From Leptasterias polaris (taxonomy: Eukaryota; Echinodermata; Asteroidea; Forcipulatida; Asteriidae): a stretch of DNA of 64,000 bases. Below, piece by piece: positions 23,501 to 35,500 of this stretch (position 1 is its first letter; every line of letters starts with the position of its first letter). The position numbers were made by a program, and so were the translations under genes. The notes beneath the pieces are model-generated. The model was given only the letters and a program-made list of their open reading frames with translations. It had not been told where the DNA came from and ran no database searches. Where the stretch lies: positions 1,403,501 to 1,467,500 of the forward strand of contig JAZGTN010000062.1 of the NCBI GenBank assembly GCA_037783415.1, given 5' to 3'.

Positions 23501-26500
23501 GATATGCCCATTGCGGTCCTTCCGTCGGTGGTCATACTTCACATAAGATACAGCGTATCCTCCGTGAAGCGGATATCAAGGATGTACAGTACTACCAAAA
23601 GTTGGAAATGAAGCTACACACTCACAAAGACAAGTATGATTCATTCATTCACATTATTATTTTTTTTTTCATTCATTCACATTTATTTCAATGCACATTT
23701 ATTTCAATGCTGCCATGCATTAAGTTACATTTGTGTATATCGTTAAAGTTACGATACATGATAATGAGTATATAATGACAAACCAGAGATAAAATAAAGA
23801 CAATAACAATTTACACGGAAGTTGAATAAATAATCACAGACAGGACAACATTTAGGCATAGGGTGAAGCAAAAGCTTTTGTTCCCGTACCTACGGACAGA
23901 CAAGAAACAAACAAACAAACAAACACACCAACAGACTATCACAACACTGACTTACATAAAAACATGTACATATAGGTACAAAGACAAAACATCATCCGGA
24001 AAATATATCATAACTTTACATTCAAAACTAAGAATTTTTTTAGCAATTTTTTCAAGCAGTCAAGCAGGAGTTTACCAAATTCCTTGTTCTTGTGGTAAAG
24101 TGTACATTGGCGAGACTGGTAGAGACCTTACTACTAGGCTAAAAGAACATAAAGCCCATGGGGGAAAAGGGGAATATGACAAATCTGCCATTGTCAAACA
24201 CTCCACCGATGTAGACCATGTCATAGATTGGGATCAGGCTCAAATTATAGCTCCTGAAAGACATTGGTGTACAAGTCGCATCAGGGAAGCTATTGAAATT
24301 CACAAGCACAATACTGTGCCACAAGATATCGGTTATTTCATTAGTAGTATTTTGAATACTATCCTACCATTCATATCTGTACTAGGACTTTTCAAGAGAC
24401 ACCATTAAGACAGTGGCTTCTACTAGGGACTTCCATTGTCTCTAATGCCTTTGTGCAGTATTAGGGCACAGTCAGTTTGGTTTTGTTCACCACATTGTAT
24501 CCAAATTGCAGGCTGGTGTAGCATCACCATACAAAAGAAGTTGAAAGGTTTGAACGATCATTCACTGGGAAGGTATAACTATTACTGTATACAATTCAGT
24601 TGTATTCACATAAAGATATTGTATGAACTGCAAGCTACCACACAATTTACTAATTGTATTGAGTTGCAGTGTTGTAACCAAGTAATTTATTCTCAAGTCA
24701 AGTCAGGTAGCAAGTCATCTTCGTATAAGTCAAGTCAAGTCACCAGTAATTATTTGCTCACGTCGAAAGTCAAATTTTCGCAAGTCCAGTCACAAGTCAC
24801 ATATTAGGGAGGTTTCGCATACGAACGGATACGGTTAATGCGACGGATACGTCATCATTATGACGTCATACGCTACTCGCTATCCGCTATACGTGCAGAC
24901 GACACTGATATCCCGCTTGCTACACGTAAGTAAAAAACACGTAGGAAAACTCGAACTTCTAGTAATTCTCCTGTATTTGTTTCCAAATATGTATGAATAG
25001 TATCAAAATAAATGAATCACTGAACATGTACGTGTCATTTTGTTGATTTCTAAAGACTTTGAAATACGAAAAAATGCACTGTTTCTTCGTCATTTTCCTC
25101 TAAAGCTATGAACATAAGCTCGTCTATGGAGGATGCCATGTTGAACAGCGCCACCAAGTGCTGTGCTGGAACAGCGAACAGTGCCACCAAAACGCTGGGA
25201 TTGCAAAACAACAGAAAGGCTGCTAACGGTTACGGATAGCTAAACGTATGCGTATGCGTATCCGTTCGCGTGCGAAACCTCCCTAATATTTCGAAATAAC
25301 CCCGATGTTGTGACAACTTAAACACAATCAAAACCTGTTAACCGTGCAGATTTAACATTCAGCTTTATGACAAGAGTACTCGTAGACATCAAGATCGTTA
25401 AATGCATTGTATAATCGTATGGTTATCTAATCTTAACAGTACACTACCGACTCTTAAGGAGTTGGTCTTGCAATATCATTCTGCAATTCGCCATTCAAAT
25501 AGTTTTTACAATTTTTAATCCGGAGTTCGCAGGTTCAAGTCCCACTCCAGTCAAATTTTCTTTGTTCTACCCAAAACGATTAGAAATTTACCCAGTCAGT
25601 TTCCCTTGTGGTATATTACTTGATATTTGAAACAAAAAGTTGCATCCCCAGGAGATCCCTCTGCTCCTGCTTCCCAGGTTGTATCATAAACTTGGGTTTG
25701 ATCCCTGGCTATATGGCAGTTACAGGTTGAATGGCTTCTGACTGGTACTCTTGAACAAAGATATTGACAAAATAGGGAGACCACCAACATTAGGGCTAGA
25801 TAGCTCAGTTGGTAGAGCGCTGGCGTATCAATCTAGAGGTTGCAGGTTCAAATCCCGCTCTAGTCAATTATTCTTTTTTTCAACCCAAAATTTAAAAAAA
25901 TGTAGCTTGTCAGTTTTCATTATGGTTTATTACTTCAAGTAGTTTTGACAATGGCAGCAGGGGGGGGCGGAAGGGGTAGCGCCACCAGCGCGCCACCTAC
26001 GTTGAAAATAATCTCATTCGACCATCGCGACGTGCACTGGTCGAAGCTCCCCACGTACAAACGGATGTGTGTGCATGCACAGTACACACTATTTGAATTT
26101 ACGGTTGCTCTCCGCTGCGTGCCGTTGTTGAGACTGCCTGGACGAGTCCATTTTATCAGAGGGTATTGTTATCTTCAAATGTTGTAAATTCACAAAATCT
26201 TTACACCAGAAAACATTTGTAATTTGTTTTTGCCTTGCCAACTGCTTCAGTAAATTAACTATTTAATAAACAACATATATTTAACCTAAACGACATGTAT
26301 AACATATCTGTTTTAGATGTGTATGTTGCCTCAGAATTACAATTACCTGCGGCAAATGTTCCCGTCCGTCAACAGAGATCGTTTGAACGCAAACTAAGTA
26401 TTGGCGGGATCCATTCTCTCCCAAATTTTTTTTAAAATAAATCGTCAAATATCTAGAGGATGTACCGAGGGATTTTGATTAAACTTTCAGGAATGAAAGA

Positions 26501-29500
26501 TCTATTCCTAAATATTACGTTAATGGAAAAAAATCAGAGGATGAACGATAATTTTTTTCACATTAGGTCGATATTTGTAGCCATTTTAGGGGAGACCATT
26601 TGTAACGAAATTCCCACCTGGACCCATTCATACACGTTAGCCGCTGCAATAAACCAACGGAAAATTTTCGATAATATTTTTACGCACTTTATTTAAAATT
26701 AAGCATCTCAACAATTGAAAATACTCTTACGATATACACTGTTATGTTTTCAGTGCTGATAAAGAGAGAATTTTAACGGTATACATGGATTTCTTTTTGT
26801 TTTTTAATGGTCATTACCTATTTTTAAAATGGAGTGTACCCAAACAGCGATCGCAAATGATTGCGCAACACCCCTTCCGCCCCCCCCCCCCCTGAATGGC
26901 AGTGTGCCAGCCTGCACTATGGTACCATGTGGTGAATACATGTATGTACATTTTGACTGCTCAATCATTCAAATTGTTTTCTACAGTTCAAGTGCATGCT
27001 GGTCACACCAGTCTGCAATGATGCCCTGTGGTGAATGCATCTGATTGCTACATTGTACATCATTACATGTCAAACTAATGATTGCACAGTTGTAGTGGTA
27101 GTCCCTTGGACTCCAGTGTTGTTGACTCGAGTCGGTGACTTGGACTCGAGTCAGACTCGAGTCGCCAATTTCATTGACTTGCGACTTGACTTGACTTGAG
27201 CAAAAATGACTCGTGACTTGACTTGACTTGAGCAAATATGACTTGCGACTTGACTTGACTTGAGAAAAAATGACTTGGTTACAACACAGGAATATTAAAT
27301 GTCAAGTTATACGTTTACATTTTTAGGGTTCGGATAAATTAATGTCGAAACAATTCACTCGGAAGTTCCGCAAAACACGGACCACATTGCGATCACAGTT
27401 TACACAACGCACGCGGTCACGTCTTTTCCAATTTAGAGGCTGCTAGTCTTTGTTATGTCGTTCCTTTATGCGCAACAATAAAGATAGGAAACATTGAACG
27501 CTAGAGGGCGTTTCAAAACAATGCGATACCATTGGAGTAAAAGCCCTCTATTGGTGAAATATCCGACAACACCTGTTTGAAACGCCTTGACAAAAGACTT
27601 TACGTGTCTGCGCATGCTCGGGGAAAAGGGTTTTTCCCTCGAATTGCAATAATCACCATCGCTGGTGCGCGAAAAAAAACGTGTACAGAGCAATGAGCCA
27701 CTGGTATTCACGCAAAAGCCGTCGACAGTATGGTCTTCAAAGCACATTTCCTCGGAAATGTTAGCTTGTTACGGAAAACTGCACAACTTATAGGCTTTAT
27801 TTTACAAAAATGACACCATTTTGGACATTTTGGATCAACAGAAAGATTATTTAAATGTAAAACGTAAGATTTGTTTCTTTTTAAATATGTTTTGTTTTGT
27901 TGTTTTGGGGAATTTTTTGCAGGGTGTTTGTGCATAGGATAGTCAAAATGCTGTGGTGGTGAAGACGCATTGCTTTAGATCACATCCGTGGTTGTGTTCA
28001 ACCTTAGTTTTTTCACCTGACACCTGTCGTGTTAAATTTTGTAAAATTAAGTTTTTGTCATGATACCCCCCACATTCGACAAAAATGCCGTGGTGCCCTT
28101 TTTACACTTACGAAATTGCTGCGATGCCCTTCAAATTCTAAAAAAGCACGGCAATTATTGCCGCGTGCATGTGGTTCAATGGTTGTATTTTTTAGTCTGT
28201 CACAACATCATCATGGGAGTGGGCTTATCGGGACATTATGTGACTTGTGACTTGACTTGTTGACTTGCGAAAATTTGACTTGTGACTTGACTTGACTTGT
28301 GAAAATTTGACTTGCGACTTGACTTGACTTGACTTGGTTACAACACTGTTGGACTCCCTTAACCACTTCATGTGGGTTTTCTGAATAATTGTTCGTGCCC
28401 ACCCGCAATATTTTGTAACTTTGTGGAGCTTCTTAAGTAACCATTTTCCTTTGAAAATATTGTTGCCACAGTGAAACCCTGACTTGACAAAGGAAAGACA
28501 ACAAAGGTTGTCATGTGAGAAAATATATGCCACGGCGATTATCTGTCGTGGTATGCTTGAATCTCGGAGCGCTCTGACTTGCCTCCCATTGAGCTAAATA
28601 CAATGATTAACAATGGTGGCAGCCTGTCCATTCTTGTATATGCCATATTTGTACAACAGAACAAAGGTCTGGAATGGGGGGGGGGGGGGCGTTCTCCTTT
28701 GTAAATGAAATGTAGTATGGTACAAATGTAGGTGCGTGCCTGTGGACACTACACAATGGAATGTCCTCGTGGATATTTCAGTCAGCCATCCAGCTGCCAG
28801 CGAAAAAGTTGTTCGGGTTGAATAAACAGTCTGCCGTAAATCAGTCCAGAAAATTTGGTGGATATACACGACATCCGAAGTGAAGTGGTTGTAGCAATGT
28901 CGCAGGCCGATTAAATGAGCCCAATTAGTGGACAGTGCATTGGGAAGGTCGATTAAACTGGCACTAGTTATAAAATCACACCATGGACCTTAAAATGACC
29001 TTCATAACTGTTCCAATTTCTGACCAAAATTAAGTTTGGGAAGTCAGCTTTGAACTTGTGAAGGACTTGACTGCAGCCATTGTTTATAGAATATTAGTTT
29101 GCAACTTATGAAATGTATTATTTTGCAGCTTGAAATACATGGAAATACACATATTTGATATATTACACATTTAATCCTATGTTTAAAACAGCTAGAGTGT
29201 AAGGCAAAATAAATCTGCAAAAAATACTGAAAACAGTATTTTAAAAAAACCAACTGATAAACCACAGGCCTGTGAATAAGATGGGTTTGAATAGTGATCT
29301 GTATCCTTTATGTGTAAAGTTGTCATAATTCCATTGACTAATTTTCCCTGTTACCACTACATGTATGTCTCTTCCCCTAGCCTAGCAGGGTTGCTAGAAT
29401 GCTAAGCACTAATCACACTTTCGCACGGGTCGTGGTACTCGTTACATTTATACTGAAATTAAATTTAGTGCATGCTCATATTGATGTGCCAAATTGAAAA

Positions 29501-32500
29501 CAAGAATTGAGTGTCGGGGTAAATTTCCTCACACGTGGCAGTATTTCAGACTGGGTTGTTTACAGAGAAGTCAAAGCTGCCTCGTAGCCGGTCGGTTTAC
29601 TCATGTATGTATTTACCGAAACCGTTACCGAAACGCTTGAGTGGTTTACTTTATTACATAATATTCAACATTCACTACGCATCTCTGAAATGGTGGTACA
29701 TGTATGTGTAAAGCTGCGTTCGCATTGGACTTCAATTGTCCCTGTTAAGTTAACATTGTTAAGTTACCGTGACTCGAATCGGCCTGTTAAGTTAACAGCG
29801 CTGTGGCGGTAATTTTCCACCCCGGTAAGTGACCGGCTGTTCGCACTTGGACTTAATATCGGTATGTTAACAATTTGCGGTGGTAAGTTAACCATTTTAA
29901 GTCCAATGCGAACGCGGCTTATTTTGGAACTCAACATGTACTCTCAGGTATTATAAGTACATGAGATCCCACCAAAGGCTGTAGCTTTAGGATTTGGGGA
30001 GCACTGAGTATAGCCTCTTGTGCTTTATAGCTTTCAGTGTTGCAGAGACATGGCCTGGTCTTGAGACTGGTGTTAAGACCACTTTGTGCTGGTTTCAGTC
30101 TCGACATGTTGTGGTCTTGGTCTTGGACTGTCGAGACCTGCCCATTATTAATTTGTTTAAATCTTCCCTATTAGGACACCATTAATAATAACAGACATAC
30201 ACAATTATTGAGTTTGTGTTGGTATATTTGTGGCACAAACGGCTGCCTGTCTAAAACCAGGCTCCCTCTCCTCATTAGTCTTAACTAAGACATGACAACC
30301 GTTGTAAGCCGGCTACGAAAAACCCTGTGGGAAACGTAGGTCTGATCCATGCATTACAATTCGCCCCAGACAGAGCTTGTCCTTGTACATATTACTTATG
30401 TTTGAAAAAATAAACTGTATTTGCAACCAAAAACTAAATTTGTTGTCGCACAGTAGAATTCTCTTTTAATTTTTGCCTATATTCTACCTATATACAACTT
30501 TAATCCTTTTCAACAGTTTTTACCAAAAAACTGAATTTAATTATACAACTTATATCTCTTTTATTACTTTACGCAATATTCGGATATTAACTAACTGATT
30601 ATGTATTACATTTTATATGAAAACAATTACCTTTATATTTATTTTGCTGTATTTTCTAATCTTGAAAATTCGTTGTTTTATATACTTTCATAAACCAAGA
30701 GACTTTGTCACTGACAGCAGATCTCTATGGCTGTCCTTGACGTACCCGTCTTTTGCATTCTCGCACTTCCACCTACCATGCCTCTTAAACAGTCTATCTG
30801 GGACGCCTGATTGAGCGGCCGCTGTGGCCCCCACCTGCTCTTAAGCTGTGTACCCCATACTTGGACACATCGTCCACTAAGGGACGAATGGCATCTAAAA
30901 CAATCTCTCTGACACGGGTATATGACAATGGTTGATTAGCTTCTCTTAGCTTGTAACCTCCTCTCACTTTGGACAAGCTACGAAATAAGAAAGAATCTGG
31001 AATTTTGACCTGTGCTAACAATATATATTTGTCACAGGTTTTACCTCTATTTAAATACGAGCCTGCGAACGGTTCGATGTTGTGTAAGGGAAACTTGCTC
31101 GGTAATAAACGCAACGGACAGCTATATATGTGGTTTGATTCTCTAACTGGAATCACCGTATTATTATTTGTTCATACGAATCAATGCCAACAACAGTATG
31201 TAAATGATAAACAAGCAATTGAAATATAAAGAATTTGATAAATACAAGTGTAGGTTAAAATACAATAGCTTCAGTTAGAAGTTATTATCATCAAATGGAA
31301 TACGATTTAACACTTGATAAAATATACAAAAATACATCTGTGAAAATACATGGATATTGGTAAAGATCTTAGCTGGGTTTATCTGCACTTCTACGGCTGG
31401 GGATGGAAGGTGCACGTCACTCAGATGGGCTCCAAGATGACAACCTCAAGGTCCAGGAGAAGGCGATGAAAGGGGTTGAGAAGCGGGGCAAGGTGTAGAG
31501 ATGAACCGGGTCATATCTACCAAAGCGGACCTGGGGGGCTAGTACATGTACATCTGTATCAACAGAGCACGTGAAAAAGGGATGCAATAGTTTAGGAACC
31601 ACTTTTAGGGAAAAGTCGTCGCGTTCCAATCAAGTCAAGACAAAGTGTATAGCGGGACACTTTTTCTGACTTAGCATCTCAGGCCGTTCTCGCTTCTGAG
31701 GAGCCAGGAGCGAAACATGGGTTTAAAAACCCGGCTGGTCACGCACTCGGACAGAATTAAACTATTTGATTGGTCAAAGTCTTAAAACAATGATGTCCTA
31801 ATTGAGCTTCAACCAATCACAAAAAGACTAGTGGACTAACATTTTTAAATAATTACGTGGTCAGCAAAGACGACCAAATTTGGAAGGATGGTGGCGAACG
31901 TGGCAAAATCTAACACTAAGACATAGGCTAACTTGCAAAATGTCTTGTAAATCTCTCTTCATACTTCCTCTGGTTGTTATTCTAGAAACAGCCTGGTTAT
32001 CTGTAAACCACTTAGTCCTTCGGCAGGACAGCTTTTTTACAAGTGACTTCAGGACTATATCTACCGCCTTAAGCTCTCTCCAAGTAGAGCTCTTTAGGGA
32101 ATCTATTCTATTCCACATACCTTGTACAGTTCCTTCACCTGTATCTACTAAATACCCACCATAACCTGTGGAACTTGCATCTGAATACACAATTTTTGAG
32201 CATTCTGTGCGTATACCAATCACACCTACATTCATTTTTCCAACATTACTGTTCCAGAAAATTGACTCTTCTCTTGCCTCTGCTTGACTTGTAACTGATG
32301 CGTCCCATGTTGACCTGGATTCAATACAAAGATGTCAATATTTGGTCATTAAATTTGCCACGTTACCTATCACCAAATTACATGACATAATCTTTCCAAC
32401 AAGTTTTGCGAGAACCCTTGCTGTTGTTGGACCTTTACTCATGGATTGTATGTCCCTTTTAATGCTCAAAATGCGTTTCTGTGGTACGCAGAAGGTACCT

Positions 32501-35500
32501 GAATCTAGGTTTATTTCGAATCCTAACCATTCCATTGTTTTGGCTGGTATCCAAACACTTTTCTGAACATTAGGAATGAACCCTGAGCGGAGAATATCTA
32601 CTTTCACCGATTCACTAGCTGCCACCGCTTCCGATAAGGTTGGTGCAAAACCAATCCCATCATCTAAATATACCACAATTGACTTTCCTTCACCCCTCCA
32701 CTTCTTTACCAATGGTCTTATAAGTTTGGTAAATATATGGGGTGCAGATGAAAGACCGAAGGGGAGCTGTTTAAACCTAAAAAAGTATTTAATACCTTTA
32801 TTTTCCCAAGAAAACCCCAAGTATTTGACATGTTCTTGGCATATGTCAACGTGGTGATATCCTGATTTCAGATCAAATTTAAAGACATAACCACCCTTCT
32901 GTAGGAACATTAATGCAGTACGCATGTCTTCAAACTTTATGTGCACTTTCTCTATATACTCATTGACCTGCCTCAGATCTAGAATAAGGCGCTTTTTGCC
33001 ACTGCTTTGAACCGAAACTGTCAATGGATTAACAACAAATGGCTTAGACTGTGTTACCTCTATTATGTCTAGTTTATATAACTCTTGAACGGTTTTGGTT
33101 ACGAATGCTGTATGATTCAAAGCAGATTTATTGTTTTTACTGAACATTGTTGGTGGTTCTAAAACAAAAGGTAAAACATATCCGTTTTCGATGACATTCA
33201 ATATATGATCTGGTGGGGAAATTGACCGCCAAAAAGCAGAATGACTTTTCAATCTACCCCCAACTTTGATACTTGCTATCCTGCTTTTTGTTCATATTCG
33301 AAATAGTTATCGACAATATCAATTACGAAAGGATCAGTATCTTCACTATACAGAACGTTAATTAACTTAACTTTACTGGCCAGTTGTTGTGGTTGTTAAG
33401 TTGTAGCGTCTTGGGCATGTAGCCTTCCAGTGTGTGAAGCTACCGCACAGGAAACATGCTCCCCCACGTTTGCCTCGACTGAAACTGGTGTTGTATGTTG
33501 AGCGATGAAAAGAACTATTGTCATTAGTCTCCACATTCTGAATGCTACCCCACTTGAACTTATTTGTCTGTTGTTGTGTAGCTGCTGCCTCTTTCTTCTG
33601 TTTGAACTTTCTTCCAGCACGGTTTTCTGCTCTGTTGATTTTATTATCATCATTTTCATCATCTGCCAACTGATGTGCCTCATATTCGTTGACAGTTGCC
33701 CAGCCATAAGTACTCGAATCTGCAAGACGTATCAGCTTTTGCCGCTTGTCGATGGTTGCGGATGCCTTCTTTAAACTGTCTTTTAACTCTAATTGTGCCG
33801 CTTCTGTGCAGTCTTCTGCTTTCTCCAATGCAGATTGTATGAGGTCTCTTACTTCCCTAAGAAAAAAAGGATGTACGAACAAACAATTAATTTTTTATTT
33901 TTTTTTAATTTTTTTTATAAAATAGATGTTTACTCTGTGCCGAACCAACGTGAAGTGACCTTAGCTATGCCACACCCTAACCACAATGCATCGCATTCCG
34001 TAGCACGCCCTCAACCTTAATGCATGCCCATGCACCGTGAAGAAAACCAATATGTTCTAATTCACACATGGTTGTTCAACCGAACATATTTGAATTTCTT
34101 CCCTATTAGGACACCATTAATAATAACAGACATACACAATTATTGAGTTTGTGTTGGTATATTTGTGGCACAAACGGCTGCCTGTCTAAAACCAGGCTCC
34201 CTCTGAAGGTTAAAGAGGCCTGACAATTTTTACGGAAGCTATTGTAATAAACAATATTTAACATAATTATTAATAATAATGTTTTAAAAAACTTAGCTGT
34301 CACTTGCAGGTTAAACTCAAATTGTCTCTGATTCCCTTCTCTCTTCCACTTGGTAGTTTTCGAATCCTTCAGCCTCTGAGTTAAGGATGATGTAGTCTTG
34401 GAATGAAGTTCTAAGACCTCCGCTTTGGTGTTATTCAATTTTTGTTCGAAAGCGTACGAAAACTCCGCTAACATAGCCTTTATATCATCCTTGGTTGCCG
34501 GTTGTTCGTCACCCGGCATGATGTTAGTTTCGACAAAACGTCTTAATAACCAACTGTGTAAGAATTAGAAGATTTTAAAATAGATGTTTACTCTGTGCCG
34601 AACCAACGTGAAGTGACCTTAGCTATGCCACACCCTAACCACAATGCATCGCATTCCGTAGCACGCCCTCAACCTTAATGCATGCCCATGCACCGTGAAG
34701 AAAACCAATATGTTCTAATTCACACATGGTTGTTCAACCGAACATATTTGAATATCTCGACCCTTATCCGCCTGACTGGTCGCAGTGCATGAACGCATTA
34801 ATAATAATAATAATAAGGCCAAATAAAAAAACAAAACAGTTGATCGTCCTGATTTTTCCAAAAAGAGGAGGATGAGGGCCTTTTTATTTATTTTATTTTT
34901 TTCCAAGATGGCCGCCAAGTATTTCAATTCAAACAGGCCACCAATTCTTCAGTTTAAAATAACCGCTAACTTTCTTTATATCTATTTGTTGCATGAGGTA
35001 AGTTAAAATAAAAATATATATGTCAAGGGTGGATTAAAAATACAAACATGATTAAAAATACAAACATTTTTATTATTATTATTTTTTTTTAAAAGGAAAA
35101 ATCGAAAATAAAAAAATATATAAAAAAGGATGCGGCCTCAAAAAAGGATGCGGGCGGGGACGATCAACTGGTATTTTTTTTTACTTGGCCTAATACAAGA
35201 TATTTATATTGTGCATATAATGCAGAAGCCTCTATGCGCAACATAAAACAATGATGTGAATATAAAAGCAAGTTACACAAATAAAGATTCAAACAAAAGA
35301 GTTTTTAAAAGTCCGTTGAAAATCTGAAGATAGACAGCCTGGCGAATATGAAGAACATGACGAATATGAATATGAAGCCTTAGCCCCATGTAATGCTTGT
35401 TGCTGCATTACAACAAACATTCAACATAAACTCCCGTGAAAATAAACATGCCCCCTACAAACTGCATACTGTTGGAAAGACTACATAATTCCTTGTGTCA

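Larger units (their letters stand above)
23030..24410 (+). mobile_element. Penelope-like retroelement, 5'-truncated and broken
   Basis: The plus strand from about 23080 carries the end of a Penelope-type RT (a YVDD-like motif decayed to YVVD at 23086, then HLNRQHPNIQF), the RT-endonuclease linker, and a GIY-YIG endonuclease to 24408. Several frameshifts and stops split the frame, and about 415 bp of foreign sequence interrupts it at 23640-24055. At 23030-23078 a 49-bp piece is the inverted copy of 23213-23264, a 5' arrangement known from Penelope-like elements. Confidence 0.82.
30162..34753 (-). mobile_element. DIRS/Ngaro-type tyrosine-recombinase retrotransposon with permuted split repeats
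   Basis: Read on the minus strand the order is: repeat A (34753-34576), gag exon 1 (34519-34293), repeat B (34204-34097), repeat A (34095-33918), gag exon 2 with zinc knuckle (33856-33373), RT (33252-32335), RNase H (to 31861), a tyrosine-recombinase remnant (31156 to 30688), and repeat B (30269-30162). Both A copies (178 bp) and both B copies (108 bp) are identical by eye. Ngaro/PAT-type elements are known to carry split direct repeats, usually A1-ORFs-B1-A2-B2. Here B1-A2 is inside gag. The copy is defective: an in-frame stop, a frameshift and a truncated recombinase. Confidence 0.85.
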
